From Fasciolopsis buskii (lineage: Eukaryota; Platyhelminthes; Trematoda; Plagiorchiida; Fasciolidae), in the NCBI GenBank assembly GCA_008360955.1, contig LUCM01002218.1:62001-126000 (forward strand): a stretch of DNA of 64,000 nt, read 5' to 3'. The notes beneath the pieces are model-generated. The model did not search any database, was not told the DNA's origin, and saw nothing but the letters and a program-made list of their open reading frames with translations. Position numbers and translations under genes: made by a program. This document shows, one piece after another, positions 49,107 through 60,013 of the stretch. Numbering within the stretch: the stretch's first letter is position 1; the number at the start of each line of letters is the position of its first letter.

Positions 49107-50725
49107 TTAAAGAGATCAGTGACAATAATGAGGGTTTACTTGCACTATTTTTTTGAGTCATTCGGCGCAATCAATGTAGGATTCGTAGCAACGGTGATGA
49201 TCTTCCTTAATATTCCGTCCTCTTTTTAATTTGGCCACGGATGGTAATCACGGGTTCGTTTGGGAAGACGTCACTCTGTGAAAACAACCAAAGGGATACA
49301 TCTAATTTTTATTTCTTTGGTATTAGCGTTCTTGCATAACGTGTTCAATGTGAAAATGGAAAGCTCGATGCGAGAGATGACATCTGAATTCATTCGAAAT
49401 TAGCCGCAAACCATCTTAAAAACACCGCGCTGAATTCTTCTCGCCACAAGACATTTTTTGATTCCCATCAAAGAGTGTTGAATGCATCTCCATCCAGCGA
49501 GAATTTGAGATATTTTATGAGCAAGTTAGTAAAATGATTAGTTCGAACCAAGACAACAGGAACTGGTTAAAATCTAAGTTAGTGAATCTTCGCCAGTAGC
49601 TTTTAAATAAACTTCATTAAGCACAATAAGAAAATGAAAAACGGGCATCGCTAAGCTCTGACTCACCAGTGAAGCAAACCGTACTCAAGAGATAAGCAAA
49701 CAGTAGCAGGATCGCTTAGCGGTAAGCGGAAACCAAAGGCGAAACTCTCTAGGTGATCGGATCCGCACAAATATTGTATCTCGTAGAACAGGCACCAGCA
49801 ACGAAATGTTGTAAAATAGAAATGAAGTATTAAAGAAGACCGCAGTGAAAATTGCTCGAAAAACTGCCAATTTTCCTCGGAAGATCTCTACCTCTACAGA
49901 GACCTCCCAGGATTAAGATAAATGAATGTATGCATGTATGGTAGAAAGAACTTCATACAATGGACATCGCCTTCAGGTGTGAATGTTTTACGCGTGTCAT
50001 GCAAAAGCATATAAACGTTTACAAAGCTCTGAATGGAACAATCGTTGGTGACCGGGAACAGCGCCATGATGATCAGGTCTAAACTGGGTTCGTAGCCAAT
50101 GTAATGGTCCCGCGAATGGTCATCTTGATTATATCACACCAATCTGATCCCGGCATTGAGGGATGGCAAACAATGGAAAATTCTGGAAGCCACATCACAT
50201 CTTTTGTATGTAAATCTATACAAGTGACCACAGTGTACCAGGGAACAAGTGGTGGACACCGAATTCCTGGAGGAATGAATAGCACTAATGAAAGAAGTGA
50301 ATGACCTAGATTCACGCAAACAAAGACAGGCAGGAACTAACATTACAAGCAAAAAGAATGAGAACTATATACGATAATAAAATCAAACGAACACTAATGA
50401 AGCCGTAAATGTGTACATAAAAGTTATCAATGCATGCATTTTAAAGATCTACTGCAGAAGTGGCCTTCCAACCGGAACCTGAGGTCGAAGCTTCATTCTC
50501 GGACTGCTTCTCAGTAATCCACGTTTTTACGTGAACGTTGGACATTATTATCCTCCGAGATTGGTAAAAGATCAACCAGCTTTCCACTTGTGTGCAACAC
50601 GATGACCTCGTTCAAGATAGCAGCACACAGGCGGGGTTGCATGCCCGGGCACGACATATTAGTGTAATCAGAAGGCCATTTAGGAATAGCATGGAACCTT
50701 GCGATAATCAGTACTAGATTATCAC

Positions 50726-50910
50726 CATCATACGCGACTTTAAAACGGCCGATGCTACCAGTCTCGACATAGTTACATCGATGAATCTTGGAGGTCTTGC
50801 CTTGACGAGAATCCACGAGAAATGAGCCCTCGTAAAGTTGGTGCAATGGTTCACATACTGAATCTTCATGGATAAATACACGTGAACACGATCGCAACTG
50901 ATGGCTGTTG
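50726..50910 (-). mobile_element. Ty3/Gypsy pol relic (integrase GPY/F-type tail)
   Basis: The minus strand reads HQLRSCSRVFIHEDSVCEPL, then YEGSFLVDSRQGKTSKI, then SIGRFKVAYDGD. This follows the C-terminal signature of Gypsy polyproteins: C.HVFVR.D.VR.PL..PY.GPF.V..R..K, then S.DR.KPAY. The frame is open over 156 codons, but the integrase core, RNase H and reverse transcriptase are not readable next to it. It is likely a fragment. Confidence 0.65.
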
Positions 50911-51454
50911 ACGTTTCGCAATAACTTTTGGTCGAAAAAAGAACTCGCATTTACACAAAAGTGAGATGCGCACGTTTGCACGAAAACTGAATTAGGATGG
51001 CGTAAAGAGAGAGAATCCTTCAGACATCGGGATTATCGTGCCGAAAACGCAATCTATGGCGGAATATTGAATATCTGGCTTTGGTATTGTACTAATGTCG
51101 AAAACAACTAGCGGAAACATTTCGGGTAATGAATGGGGATAGGTTGGGCTGGAATGATTGTCTTGGATTATTATTAACTCAGAAGGGAATTTCTACAGCT
51201 CGCCATCGATTTGGCTTTGAGAGCACGAATATTTGATAAATCGATTGATGCTTTGGGGAGTAATTTCATTCAAGGATTGACTGTTGTGTATCGTTATTTC
51301 TTTATTCCGAATTCTGCCCTTCAGAATGCCAACCCTAATTCTAGATCGCTGTATTTCGCCTTCATTATCTCAAATGAAAATAAACAAAGCCAGTTGACAC
51401 AAAGTTTCCCGTTTACTAACTAAAATCACCACACTTATAGGTTGCCTTGCTTGC

Positions 51455-51780
51455 ATTATTGCGCCTGTGCGACTACTAGCATTTAATCCGTTGTCCGGGT
51501 AACGCTTTGATTGGTCCATTTTGTTCGATGCATTTCACGCCAGTTAGTTCACGGCGTTTTTATCGAATGCGGACCGATCATTTTTACGATATGGCGTTCT
51601 CGGTTTGCATATCCGCACTCGTGCCTTCCCATCACGTCAATATGTTGGCTGGCCACAGGCAGCCAATGGAATGACGCGTTCCAACTTTGACCTTGCGTTG
51701 TGCACTTGCTCGTTGTCTGCAAGATCGTATTACATCCATGCCTGTTCATTGATGCCTGTCGAAAGTGCCACTTGGGGTTA
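51455..51780 (+). repeat. Inverted repeat pair around the assembly gap, left copy
   Basis: Aligns with the reverse complement of 52680-53040: TTGCGCCTGTGCGA, then TGTCCGGGT, then TTTCACGC, ACGATATG..TTC, GTTTGCA.ATCCGCA, and CCTGCGTT.TGCAC-type words in the same order. Similarity by eye is around 60-65%. The element family is unknown. Confidence 0.6.
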
Positions 51781-52163
51781 GAAGTAATGACAAAAATTTA
51801 CAAACCCCGAAAATCTATTAAGCTGTGTTGGAGAATGGCTCCGAATGAGCGAGAATATCACGGACTGTGTCCCGTCAAGGCCTATTATCCCGACTTAGTT
51901 TCCCTTCTATCGACTTCACGTTGATCGAGATTGACTACCTTCCGTGATCAGATAGGCAATGGAACAGAACTGTCAAATGCAGGGCAGGCTCATTTACGTT
52001 GTTGATGCGAATAATGTATCGTTGATATGGATGTAAGAGAAATCCATGTCCCATGTAATACTATCGATAAGCCTCTGGGATGATTGGTCAGCATCACGCA
52101 GCCTGAGGTGTGTACATGGGCATGTAAGTAGATTAAACAGCATTTTTCATAAACTATTCATAC

Positions 52164-52635
52164 NNNNNNNNNNNNNNNNNNNNNNNNNNNNNNNNNNNNN
52201 NNNNNNNNNNNNNNNNNNNNNNNNNNNNNNNNNNNNNNNNNNNNNNNNNNNNNNNNNNNNNNNNNNNNNNNNNNNNNNNNNNNNNNNNNNNNNNNNNNNN
52301 NNNNNNNNNNNNNNNNNNNNNNNNNNNNNNNNNNNNNNNNNNNNNNNNNNNNNNNNNNNNNNNNNNNNNNNNNNNNNNNNNNNNNNNNNNNNNNNNNNNN
52401 NNNNNNNNNNNNNNNNNNNNNNNNNNNNNNNNNNNNNNNNNNNNNNNNNNNNNNNNNNNNNNNNNNNNNNNNNNNNNNNNNNNNNNNNNNNNNNNNNNNN
52501 NNNNNNNNNNNNNNNNNNNNNNNNNNNNNNNNNNNNNNNNNNNNNNNNNNNNNNNNNNNNNNNNNNNNNNNNNNNNNNNNNNNNNNNNNNNNNNNNNNNN
52601 NNNNNNNNNNNNNNNNNNNNNNNNNNNNNNNNNNN
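52164..52635. other. Assembly gap (472 N)
   Basis: An unbroken run of N. The true size is unknown. It lies between the two arms of a diverged inverted repeat, which may be why assembly failed. Open frames running through it are meaningless. Confidence 0.99.
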
Positions 52636-52679
52636 GATGGTCTGGTAATTTATTGGGCATTTTACCGGAGTCTAATACA

Positions 52680-53040
52680 GCTGTCTCATTGTTTGTCGGG
52701 TTGTCGGGTGACGGTGGACTGTGCCAGATAAATCGCTTTCAATAGGCAGACGTGGACGTAACCTGATCTCCTCCAAAAGCGGGTTTGTGCAGAACGCAGG
52801 ATCAGAGTGAGACCTGGTTATCTCATTGGCTACAAGAAGCCAGCATGAGTAGAAGACAGGATTGCGGATCTGCAAACGCGAAGGTCATATCGTTAGTTGG
52901 GCCAGCCAATCAGGATGAACGGTCGGGACGCGACAAGAAAACGGCATGAAGTAAAGCGTGTGAAACGCAACATGCAAGGAGCGACCCGGACAGCCGATGA
53001 AATTATGAAATTCGCACAGGCGCAAGTATGAAAGCACGCT
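52680..53040 (-). repeat. Inverted repeat pair around the assembly gap, right copy
   Basis: Reverse-complement partner of 51455-51780. More GC-rich than its surroundings. A minus-strand frame (52885-53181, 98 codons) overlaps it but shows no known domain. Confidence 0.6.
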
Positions 53041-53189
53041 AACCCAAGAACATGTGGTTTTTACCCAATACAAAGAGATTTTGTGTCGAAGTACATTGCT
53101 TGTTCTCGCTTGAACTAGTGAGGACGAACGATAGCAATCTAGAGATGGCATCGGTGGACTAAAGACAAGAAATCCGAACACAGAATAGA

Positions 53190-53950
53190 CGATTTACAAC
53201 ATGATTTACTTTCACACTTGAGGCAAGGTACCCGTGATGGCTGAAACGTCCACGGCCTGCCAAAATTTTCTATGGCTTTTTATCCTTTAACAATAAAACT
53301 TTACACCAGGCAATTTTATCCCTTTTCACATTGAAGCGGCTTTCGAATAAATTATGCGATTCTATCAGTTGAAGGAAAATTAAAAATGGCTACACATCGC
53401 ACAGTTGGTTCGAAAGCCTTAAAGCGTTTATCGTTTCATAATCCCAATCTAGATTCTGGGCTGCCCTTTGCTTGACTTTGATCAAACGATAGAGGTCGGG
53501 AAGTTTGTAAATGGAAACCTTAGGTCAGAATCTACAGTTGTCGATTTTTTTGCATTTTATCACTAACATCTGTGAAACAAAATGCAGATTTTGTACGGTG
53601 AATGGAAGGAGAAAATATGTACACTAATGCTGACATTTTCACATATGCAACGATCAAGGGGAAACGAGTTTGAGTGTTATGAGGCACTTCGTTTTGATCC
53701 CTTCGAATGCATAAAGAAGCTTTTTGATGACATTGAAATCGCCTTTAGAGACTAGCTTTTTGAAAGAATCTTGACCATTTCATGTCAAAATAACTGGTAT
53801 TCAATAGTGACGTGTTTGCACACCCTGCTCGTACTCAGATCATGTGAAATCTTAAAATGTTCAATCTGGGTCATGTGACTAAATAACCAATAGCGCAAGG
53901 GAAAAAGGTAGGATCGTCAAGTAACCGCAACTGATACTAGTTTACACCCC
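53190..53950. other. Upstream region of gene D, no gene recognised
   Basis: 53220-53270 contains GATGGCTGAAACGTCCACGG, slightly reminiscent of the Penelope-type GAAACGTC motif, but no hammerhead core can be built. Otherwise plain AT-rich sequence. Confidence 0.4.
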
Positions 53951-53958
53951 AAAAACAA

Positions 53959-53966
53959 TGACGTCA
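53959..53966. promoter_or_regulatory. CRE-like palindrome upstream of gene D
   Basis: A perfect TGACGTCA, the full consensus for CREB/ATF-type bZIP proteins, lies 17 bp before the TATA box of gene D. Genes A and C lack it at this place; gene A has TGACGTCA inside intron 1 (4510-4517). Regulation by bZIP factors is inference. Confidence 0.45.
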
Positions 53967-53983
53967 GAGTAATTCAGTAGGAA

Positions 53984-53990
53984 TATATAA
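53984..53990 (+). promoter_or_regulatory. TATA box of gene D
   Basis: TATATAA, 60 bases before the ATG, close to the 54-55 base spacing in genes A, B and C. The ACTGGTGA octamer is not kept. Confidence 0.6.
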
Positions 53991-54043
53991 GTGATTAGCA
54001 AATTTAGGATATTAAACAAAGGTGTAATCGGGCCCAGCTAAGC

Positions 54044-55536
54044 ATGACAAACACTGTTTTTAATTTGTTATTGTTTATCAGTCTGTACTCGGCAACTCAG
54101 TCATGCTCCTACAATATTGAGGTTCCGAATTCCGTACAAACATTACAGTATCCAACCAAGGATGCACCAAATACACAGTGTTTACTCAAGTTCACAGCAC
54201 TCAACAATAACAAGGTCAAAGTAACCTTCACAAATTTGACAGTAAGTTAGCCGCTTTTCAACTAAGCTTCTTTTTTCTCGTTTTAAAGTTTCATCCAAGC
54301 AACCAAATTATAGCTCCACATATTCATCAGAGATAGTCGAAAGCAATAAATTGGCTGCTCAGTACAAACTTTACCAGATCACTTAAGTATTTATTTTATT
54401 TGCATTCGCAGAATATGAGCAGCGATAAAAAGGATTGCAGCGAGAATTTTGTCAAGTTTGCCGACGAAGAGAATGAATTACAGAATGCGGTTCCATATTG
54501 TGCTGAGAAGCTTCCGCCATCGCCATTTGAATCAAAAGGCAACAAATTTTTCGTACAATACCAAGTCCAAGACAATGCAAAAAACAACTTCACCGTCCAA
54601 TTGGCTCCAACTACCGTGGGTTGTGGACTGTTTCCTTCGACATTCGACGGCACAGAACAAGTCTTCAAATTCCCTGCACCAAATCAACCGGTGAATTTAG
54701 CGACAGAGTGCACATACAAAACGACAAGTAGCCAAGGGTTAAATCTAACCGCAAAAATCACTGACATCAAGGTGAGTATGCTAACTGTGCGATCTAAACA
54801 GAATATAATATTATTGGAAGTAGAAATTAATAAAGTTTTTCTTCTATTCATCTTAATTCTAGCTGGGGACCATTGATAGTCCATGCACACAAGACTACGT
54901 GGTATTCGGTAGCACAGAACCCCCGAATGATTACACAAAATGTGGAACCAAAATACCCGAAGACAATTACACAACCACGGGCAGTACTCTATACTGGAAA
55001 ATAAAAGTGACAACTCTCAATGAACAGCCATCTCTGACCGTGACAATCACAACAGGTACAACTACTCGAGGATTGCAAAAATCTATGTTGGTCATACCTC
55101 ATATTGTTGAATTTGGTGAAGTTCCGTTCGCTAATTTTGGTGTTCAGATAGCAATGCGATCAGAACTTAAAGCTCCACGATCGGAACTTTACGAAAAGAC
55201 ATATTTTGCCAACTAAAAATGGTACAATGATTATGATTATTAAATATGTACTGCGAGTGAGGTTAATGCATTCATTCGATACGTTGATATTTCCTGATTC
55301 ATTTCAGCTAAAAAGAAGGATACCGGTGAGTGTAATTCTAATATTTAAGTTTTGTCTGATTTTATGGTTCGTAAAGAAAATTCAGTAGTGGTTCCGCCCG
55401 GTCCACCAAAGAGTTCGCGTTTAACTTACGTCTTTCGTTAATTTTCTTGCCAACCTTAGGAGTCGCACTGGCAACGGCAAATCTATTCGTGACAGTCGGA
55501 TTGCTCACGTTCATTTTGTGGCTCCAAGACTACTGA
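54044..55536 (+). CDS. Gene D: two-CUB secreted protein with fused exon and microexon
   Basis: Predicted 281 residues from exons 54044-54241, 54412-54771, 54863-55055, 55308-55325 and 55460-55536, all GT-AG. The signal peptide is about residues 1-20. CUB-like domain 1 has Cys21, 46, 75 and 96; CUB-like domain 2 has Cys137, 166, 194 and 213. The tail TANLFVTVGLLTFILWLQDY is hydrophobic and suits a GPI or membrane anchor. Two differences from A-C stand out. The intron between CUB 1 and CUB 2 is absent: LAP runs directly into TTVGCGLFP, two residues shorter than LTPIK-A-VCG in A and C. An 18-nt symmetrical exon between good splice sites adds AKKKDT before the tail. Skipping it keeps the frame, so it could be a cassette. 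The protein sequence is clearly related to A and C but diverged. Extracellular role inferred; ligand unknown. Confidence 0.85.
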
Positions 55537-55734
55537 AGCGCCGATGAGGATTTCCGCGTCCCTAATTCCTCTCCTCCACTACTGTCGCTCTAAATTAGTA
55601 GATTAAGGGCGCTTCAAAATTTCTTGCATGACATGTTGCAGCCAATCCTTTTATAAATTTGCCGTTTTTTTTATCAACATTCTCTTGTTTCGATGTAAAC
55701 CATTCATTTGTATATTTAAACCGAACTCCTTTGA

Positions 55735-55740
55735 ATTAAA
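55735..55740 (+). terminator. Putative poly(A) signal of gene D
   Basis: ATTAAA about 200 bases past the stop codon, the same distance as AATAAA in gene C. Confidence 0.35.
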
Positions 55741-55799
55741 AATTGTTTCATTGTAATTCCTTTTCTCTTTTTTATTATAAATGGGTTAGTTGAAGCATC

Positions 55800-57270
55800 A
55801 TGTAAAAGAAGTAAACCCAAAATCTTAAACTTCTGTCCGTGTACCGTTTAACGGTGATTTACCACTTGTTTAACCAAAGTCATTGTAAATGAGAGCAAAA
55901 GAACAAAGTTCAAAGTGATACTCGATAAAAGAAAATAAGCCCCGTTAATTCACACCACTGGCTCGTGGATTCTCATCACTGCCAGAAATGCTTTTTATCC
56001 CTGTGATGCATTTTCTCAGCTGTGTGTGAAAATTCTCCGCGCTTGACATCCAACCTATTCACATTTTCCATAGACTATTCATCGTTGAACATCTCAGCAA
56101 GAATGCACTGCGCCAAAAATCAACTTAGAATAACGTGTTCTTAGGGGAAGGGTTTCGTTTTCCTTGAGTATCCGAGTCGAAAATGCCCAGTAAGCTAAGC
56201 GCTATCTCAAAATACGTGACCTCTACCGAAAGTTTACCGATCGGAATATGTCTGGAAGTCAGTAAATGAAAAGTTTTCGCCCTTGTGGTGGGATTTGGCG
56301 ACTGCTTGAGGGGATTTCAGTTTGAAGAATTGAGTTTTATCCAAGACTGTATTAAGCAAAATGACTACAGGTGATCCCATCCGAAAAAAATTAGACCCAA
56401 GGAAAACAATTCAATATGTGGATATTGAAAGTTTGCCAGCGGTTTTTTTTATTTCATCGAACAAATCACGTTCATTCAGCCCATCGCCGATTATGAGTTG
56501 TTTATGACAAATTCTTTTCCGGATATACAGTATCCGGTTTCGTTGAGGTACGCAGTGAATTTAAGTTGATTTAGAAGTGCATGGTGGGCTGTTCACCACG
56601 TCAGGGATCTAACCACACCCGTAATCTGTTCACCCTGCTCCATTTGCCGGTGACACCGATTCAAGTTACCAGTTTTCACCACAAATTCAAGTGCAAACAC
56701 AACCGTTCACAAGCCTGTGTCCGTAAGAGTGCTGTTATTTTTCTCAGACTCTTGCTTTTCGTGCCAAGACAAATTTAGAAACTTCTGAAATCATCCACTT
56801 GCTTTAGTTCCATAAAATTTGTTCTGTTCACGCTTGTAATCAGAACAGCATGCGATACGAGGGAGGGAGAATGAGAATGCCTTGGATCTACTTTCAAGCC
56901 GATGATCAAATACACCAAAACACTAGGCCCGAAATTTGGGCATCATAAGGTTGTTACTATATTTGGTAATTAGCTCTGGATCCTCGAATTTATTGCCTAC
57001 ATGTTTTGAGTGGTAATTAGGATAAAATATTCCACAGAATAAAATTGGCAGCTTCCGAAAATAAAAAAGAGAATAATGAAAGAACCAAGTGCAAATGATC
57101 GGAGTTTTTATTGTAAGTTTCTTCTATCGCAGTAAATCATTCGGATCACATGTTACTACGGGTCCATATTGTTTTCACTTTCAAATATGTTAGTACATCG
57201 TGCATTTGACCTTTATCAATATTTTATTGCAGATGCAGCGTAAAGTATAGTTAGTCAGTTAGCTAGTTCG
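55800..57270. other. No gene recognised
   Basis: Open frames at most 65 codons. No repeat family was recognised. A short (TA)n run lies just beyond, near 57330-57346. Confidence 0.45.
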
Positions 57271-57278
57271 TTATTTAT

Positions 57279-57506
57279 TCACTGAGTAATAATAATCTTA
57301 AGTTTTAAAGACGGTGTCTTGTTCGAAGAATATATATATATATATAACTGGAGAGTGTAAAAACGCTTGCTAGGCACATTCGTCTGTCCCAAATGGTGAA
57401 AGCAAGCAGTTAGTGATATGGTTGTTTGGCCCCCATTGTTAGAAAACGAAGCACCCCAGACAGGCTTGTCGTCATTGGTGCTTCGGAAAATATCCTTTGG
57501 AAATGT
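57279..57506 (-). CDS. Possible terminal exon of an unrecognised gene
   Basis: A good acceptor (TTAAATTGCAG) opens a 75-codon frame starting TFPKDIFRSTNDDKPVWGAS and running to a stop that overlaps AATAAA. Composition is protein-like (FSNNGGQTTISLTACFHHLG). A possible upstream exon on the same strand is 58079-58208, which reads LPVTGNIPQHIIDGFKNYP and onward to a GTATGT donor. Phase agreement and the rest of the gene were not established. A short TA repeat is inside the frame. Confidence 0.3.
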   Translation of the reverse strand, partial: TFPKDIFRSTNDDKPVWGASFSNNGGQTTISLTACFHHLGQTNVPSKRFYTLQLYIYIYSSNKTPSLKLKIIITQ

Positions 57507-59518
57507 CTGCAATTTAACGAAAATACTGGGAGTCAGTATTTCAAAAGATAATAAAAAATATCCCATCTGCATAGACTGATTACACTTGCGGAAGCCGAAC
57601 ACTTATAGTGAAGTTAATGTCACAAATTTAGATTGACCAACAAATGTTCTTCTTGGCTCGTTAAAGTGAGAATTTATGTATGACGGAGCTAATTTTAGAG
57701 GGCAGGTATGCATATCTTCCAACGTATGCGTGAATCCCGTATCCATACACTGCGCTCTATTTCACGATTGGCTTTAGAACACACATTGCTGTAAGTCAGT
57801 AGACCCCTCAGAGTGGCATCTGGAAATTACTGTAATAAAGGCAAAGCATATATTTGACTGTTGCGGTGCCACTGTATTCTAGCCCCGCCAGTTGAAAAGC
57901 AGGGCATGGAGGACAAATGTTTGGATAATGCCTTATTTTAAGGAAACCACACGAAAGGACCGTCACACGAATGCGATTATCCATACCAATTCAGACTTGA
58001 TGCAGACTGGACCAAGTCTGTTCCAGCTACACAAACGACCGCTATCCAGATACATTTCACTTGTCTTCTGGGACATACCAGATACAAGTTAAACAAAAAG
58101 CTGGGCCTGTTTCCAAAATTTAACTTATAGTTTCCCGTTTCAATGGGATAATTTTTAAAGCCATCAATAATATGCTGTGGAATGTTTCCAGTTACTGGCA
58201 ATGCAAACCTAGTAGCCTACTTAATCCTCGACGTTGGAGGTTCATCTCATTGGCTGGATGTTATCCACCGTGGTTGCGCGTCCGTGCTGTGATGGACTGC
58301 GCGGAATAGGTGAATTCCTTCTCACTCAACCTGCCACGATGTCGTTTGTGTGACTATCGGTGCAGATTGACCGAAGGCTTTATCAACTGTTCCATCAAAG
58401 GACTAATCAAACTGATAGACAAGGAATGCGGTATTACCCCGATTCGAAATGTTTAAGGCTTTGCTTATGGAATCGCATTTGCTATGCTATTTTTATTTTA
58501 GTTCAACTCCGATCCATTTCCGGGGTCAGCCTGATCAAAGTTCGATGCGTTCAACAATAAGCCAAGCATGCTTGGGGTTTATTTGCCCATATAATGAACA
58601 ATTATCGAGAAGCAAACAATCAATAACAAATAAGTTAGCCTTTACCGAAATTTTGATAGATACAAGACATAAGAAACTTCTGAGGGCCTAGGTCTGGACA
58701 CATTTGAACAGAACAGTTATATCAGTTTATGGTATTAAATAGAATCACGAATACAAGCCACTGTTTTACTTTAAAAGTATACCCTATACCAATGTTAATT
58801 AGATCGGTTACTTGCAATCACTGTATTCTGAAAGAATAATACGAACGATAGCAAAAGAACAATGTTGGAAACACACCAACAGCTAGAATTCTTAGGTTCC
58901 AAAAACCAAAATGCATTAACGAAAAGGGTAGTCCAAGCTAACTGTCGTGTTTCTTCTGAAAGTGAGTTTTTTCCAATGAGAGTTTGGCAATATAATTCGT
59001 GGTCTCAGCCCGTAGTGATTGCAGCCTTATAGCCCAAGCATTCGATCAGTTAGCAAAAGATCTCTGTTTTTTCCATAGTCATCAATATAAACTTTCATTT
59101 ATTTGTTGCTTCCAACCACCTGCGAAACTTCCGACCGTGATTAGGTTGAACACTAATTGATGATTGCCTTAAAGTCTGTCTGGTTATTGGATTCAAACTG
59201 ATAATCTTGTGTACTGTCCACTCTAAAAATGTATACACCTGAGTCTCCTGTGACTACTGTACAGTGGTGCCAATCTGGTAGTTTGTCGATACGGCATGCC
59301 GATCCAATCGATCGCACAATAATCTCTTGTCACCCGTTTTAATTCACTACATCATCGATTCTTGAAGTCTAGTAATGCATTTTGGATTGCTTTTCTTCTC
59401 TTTGGGGTAACAAAGTTCAGTGGAACAGGAAAATCGAAGTCTTGTAAGAAGAATTTGTTGATGAACACAAGGACGTAACACTTACTTAGCATGAGATTAT
59501 CAGAACTCAGAAAAACCG

Positions 59519-60013
59519 TTAGTAGTTAGTGTGACACGGAAGCATTTCCCAAATTCCCGTCAAGATAGCTCGTCGAAGTACACGAAATGAGAAAGGATAG
59601 AAGTGGACAATGAGATGTTGCATAAAATTATCAATGGTGCGATCTATCGACTCAGCATTAAGCAACCAAGGGAATGGTTTACATTTGTCTAATCCCTGAT
59701 AGGAATCACGCACATCCACCACGCTCGGACTGGTGCACCTGTTCGGGACAAATGATTGTATGGGTTGATTCTTGACGGTGTGTTGTGATTTGCCCAACGA
59801 TATATCACTATTGTTGTCCATACTAAAGTGTAAACCAACGCGGAACAAAACATTTGTCCGCTGACAGTGATTACCGACCAGCATTTGAAGTTTTGTTGAT
59901 CGGGAATGAGCTGATGCAATCCAACATGGTTGGCATGATTCAAAATTGTGTGCACTTGAGGCTAACGGAAAATTCGTTGTGGTTGTTAGAAAGGCAAGAA
60001 GGATAATCAGCAT
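59519..60013 (-). CDS. Uncharacterised secreted protein, 164 residues
   Basis: A single uninterrupted frame from ATG to TAA. Residues 1-20 (MLIILLAFLTTTTNFPLASS) form a good signal peptide with an A/S-rich end. The mature part has six cysteines (ESCQPC, NHC, NRC, DKC, LPC), an even number that suits three disulfides, and an N-x-S site (NNS). Its length is well above chance for this AT-rich window. No family was recognised. No TATA box was evident upstream, and a start by another promoter type or a missed 5' exon is possible. Small cysteine-containing secreted proteins are common in parasitic worms, but that is context and not proof of role. Confidence 0.5.
   Translation of the reverse strand: MLIILLAFLTTTTNFPLASSAHNFESCQPCWIASAHSRSTKLQMLVGNHCQRTNVLFRVGLHFSMDNNSDISLGKSQHTVKNQPIQSFVPNRCTSPSVVDVRDSYQGLDKCKPFPWLLNAESIDRTIDNFMQHLIVHFYPFSFRVLRRAILTGIWEMLPCHTNY

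Noticed and set aside
52046..52660. Open frames of 168 and 200 codons across the N gap
   Set aside because: Almost all codons are N; the frames exist only because the gap has no stops.
57330..57346. (TA)n microsatellite
   Set aside because: Short and ordinary; noted only because it lies inside a candidate exon.
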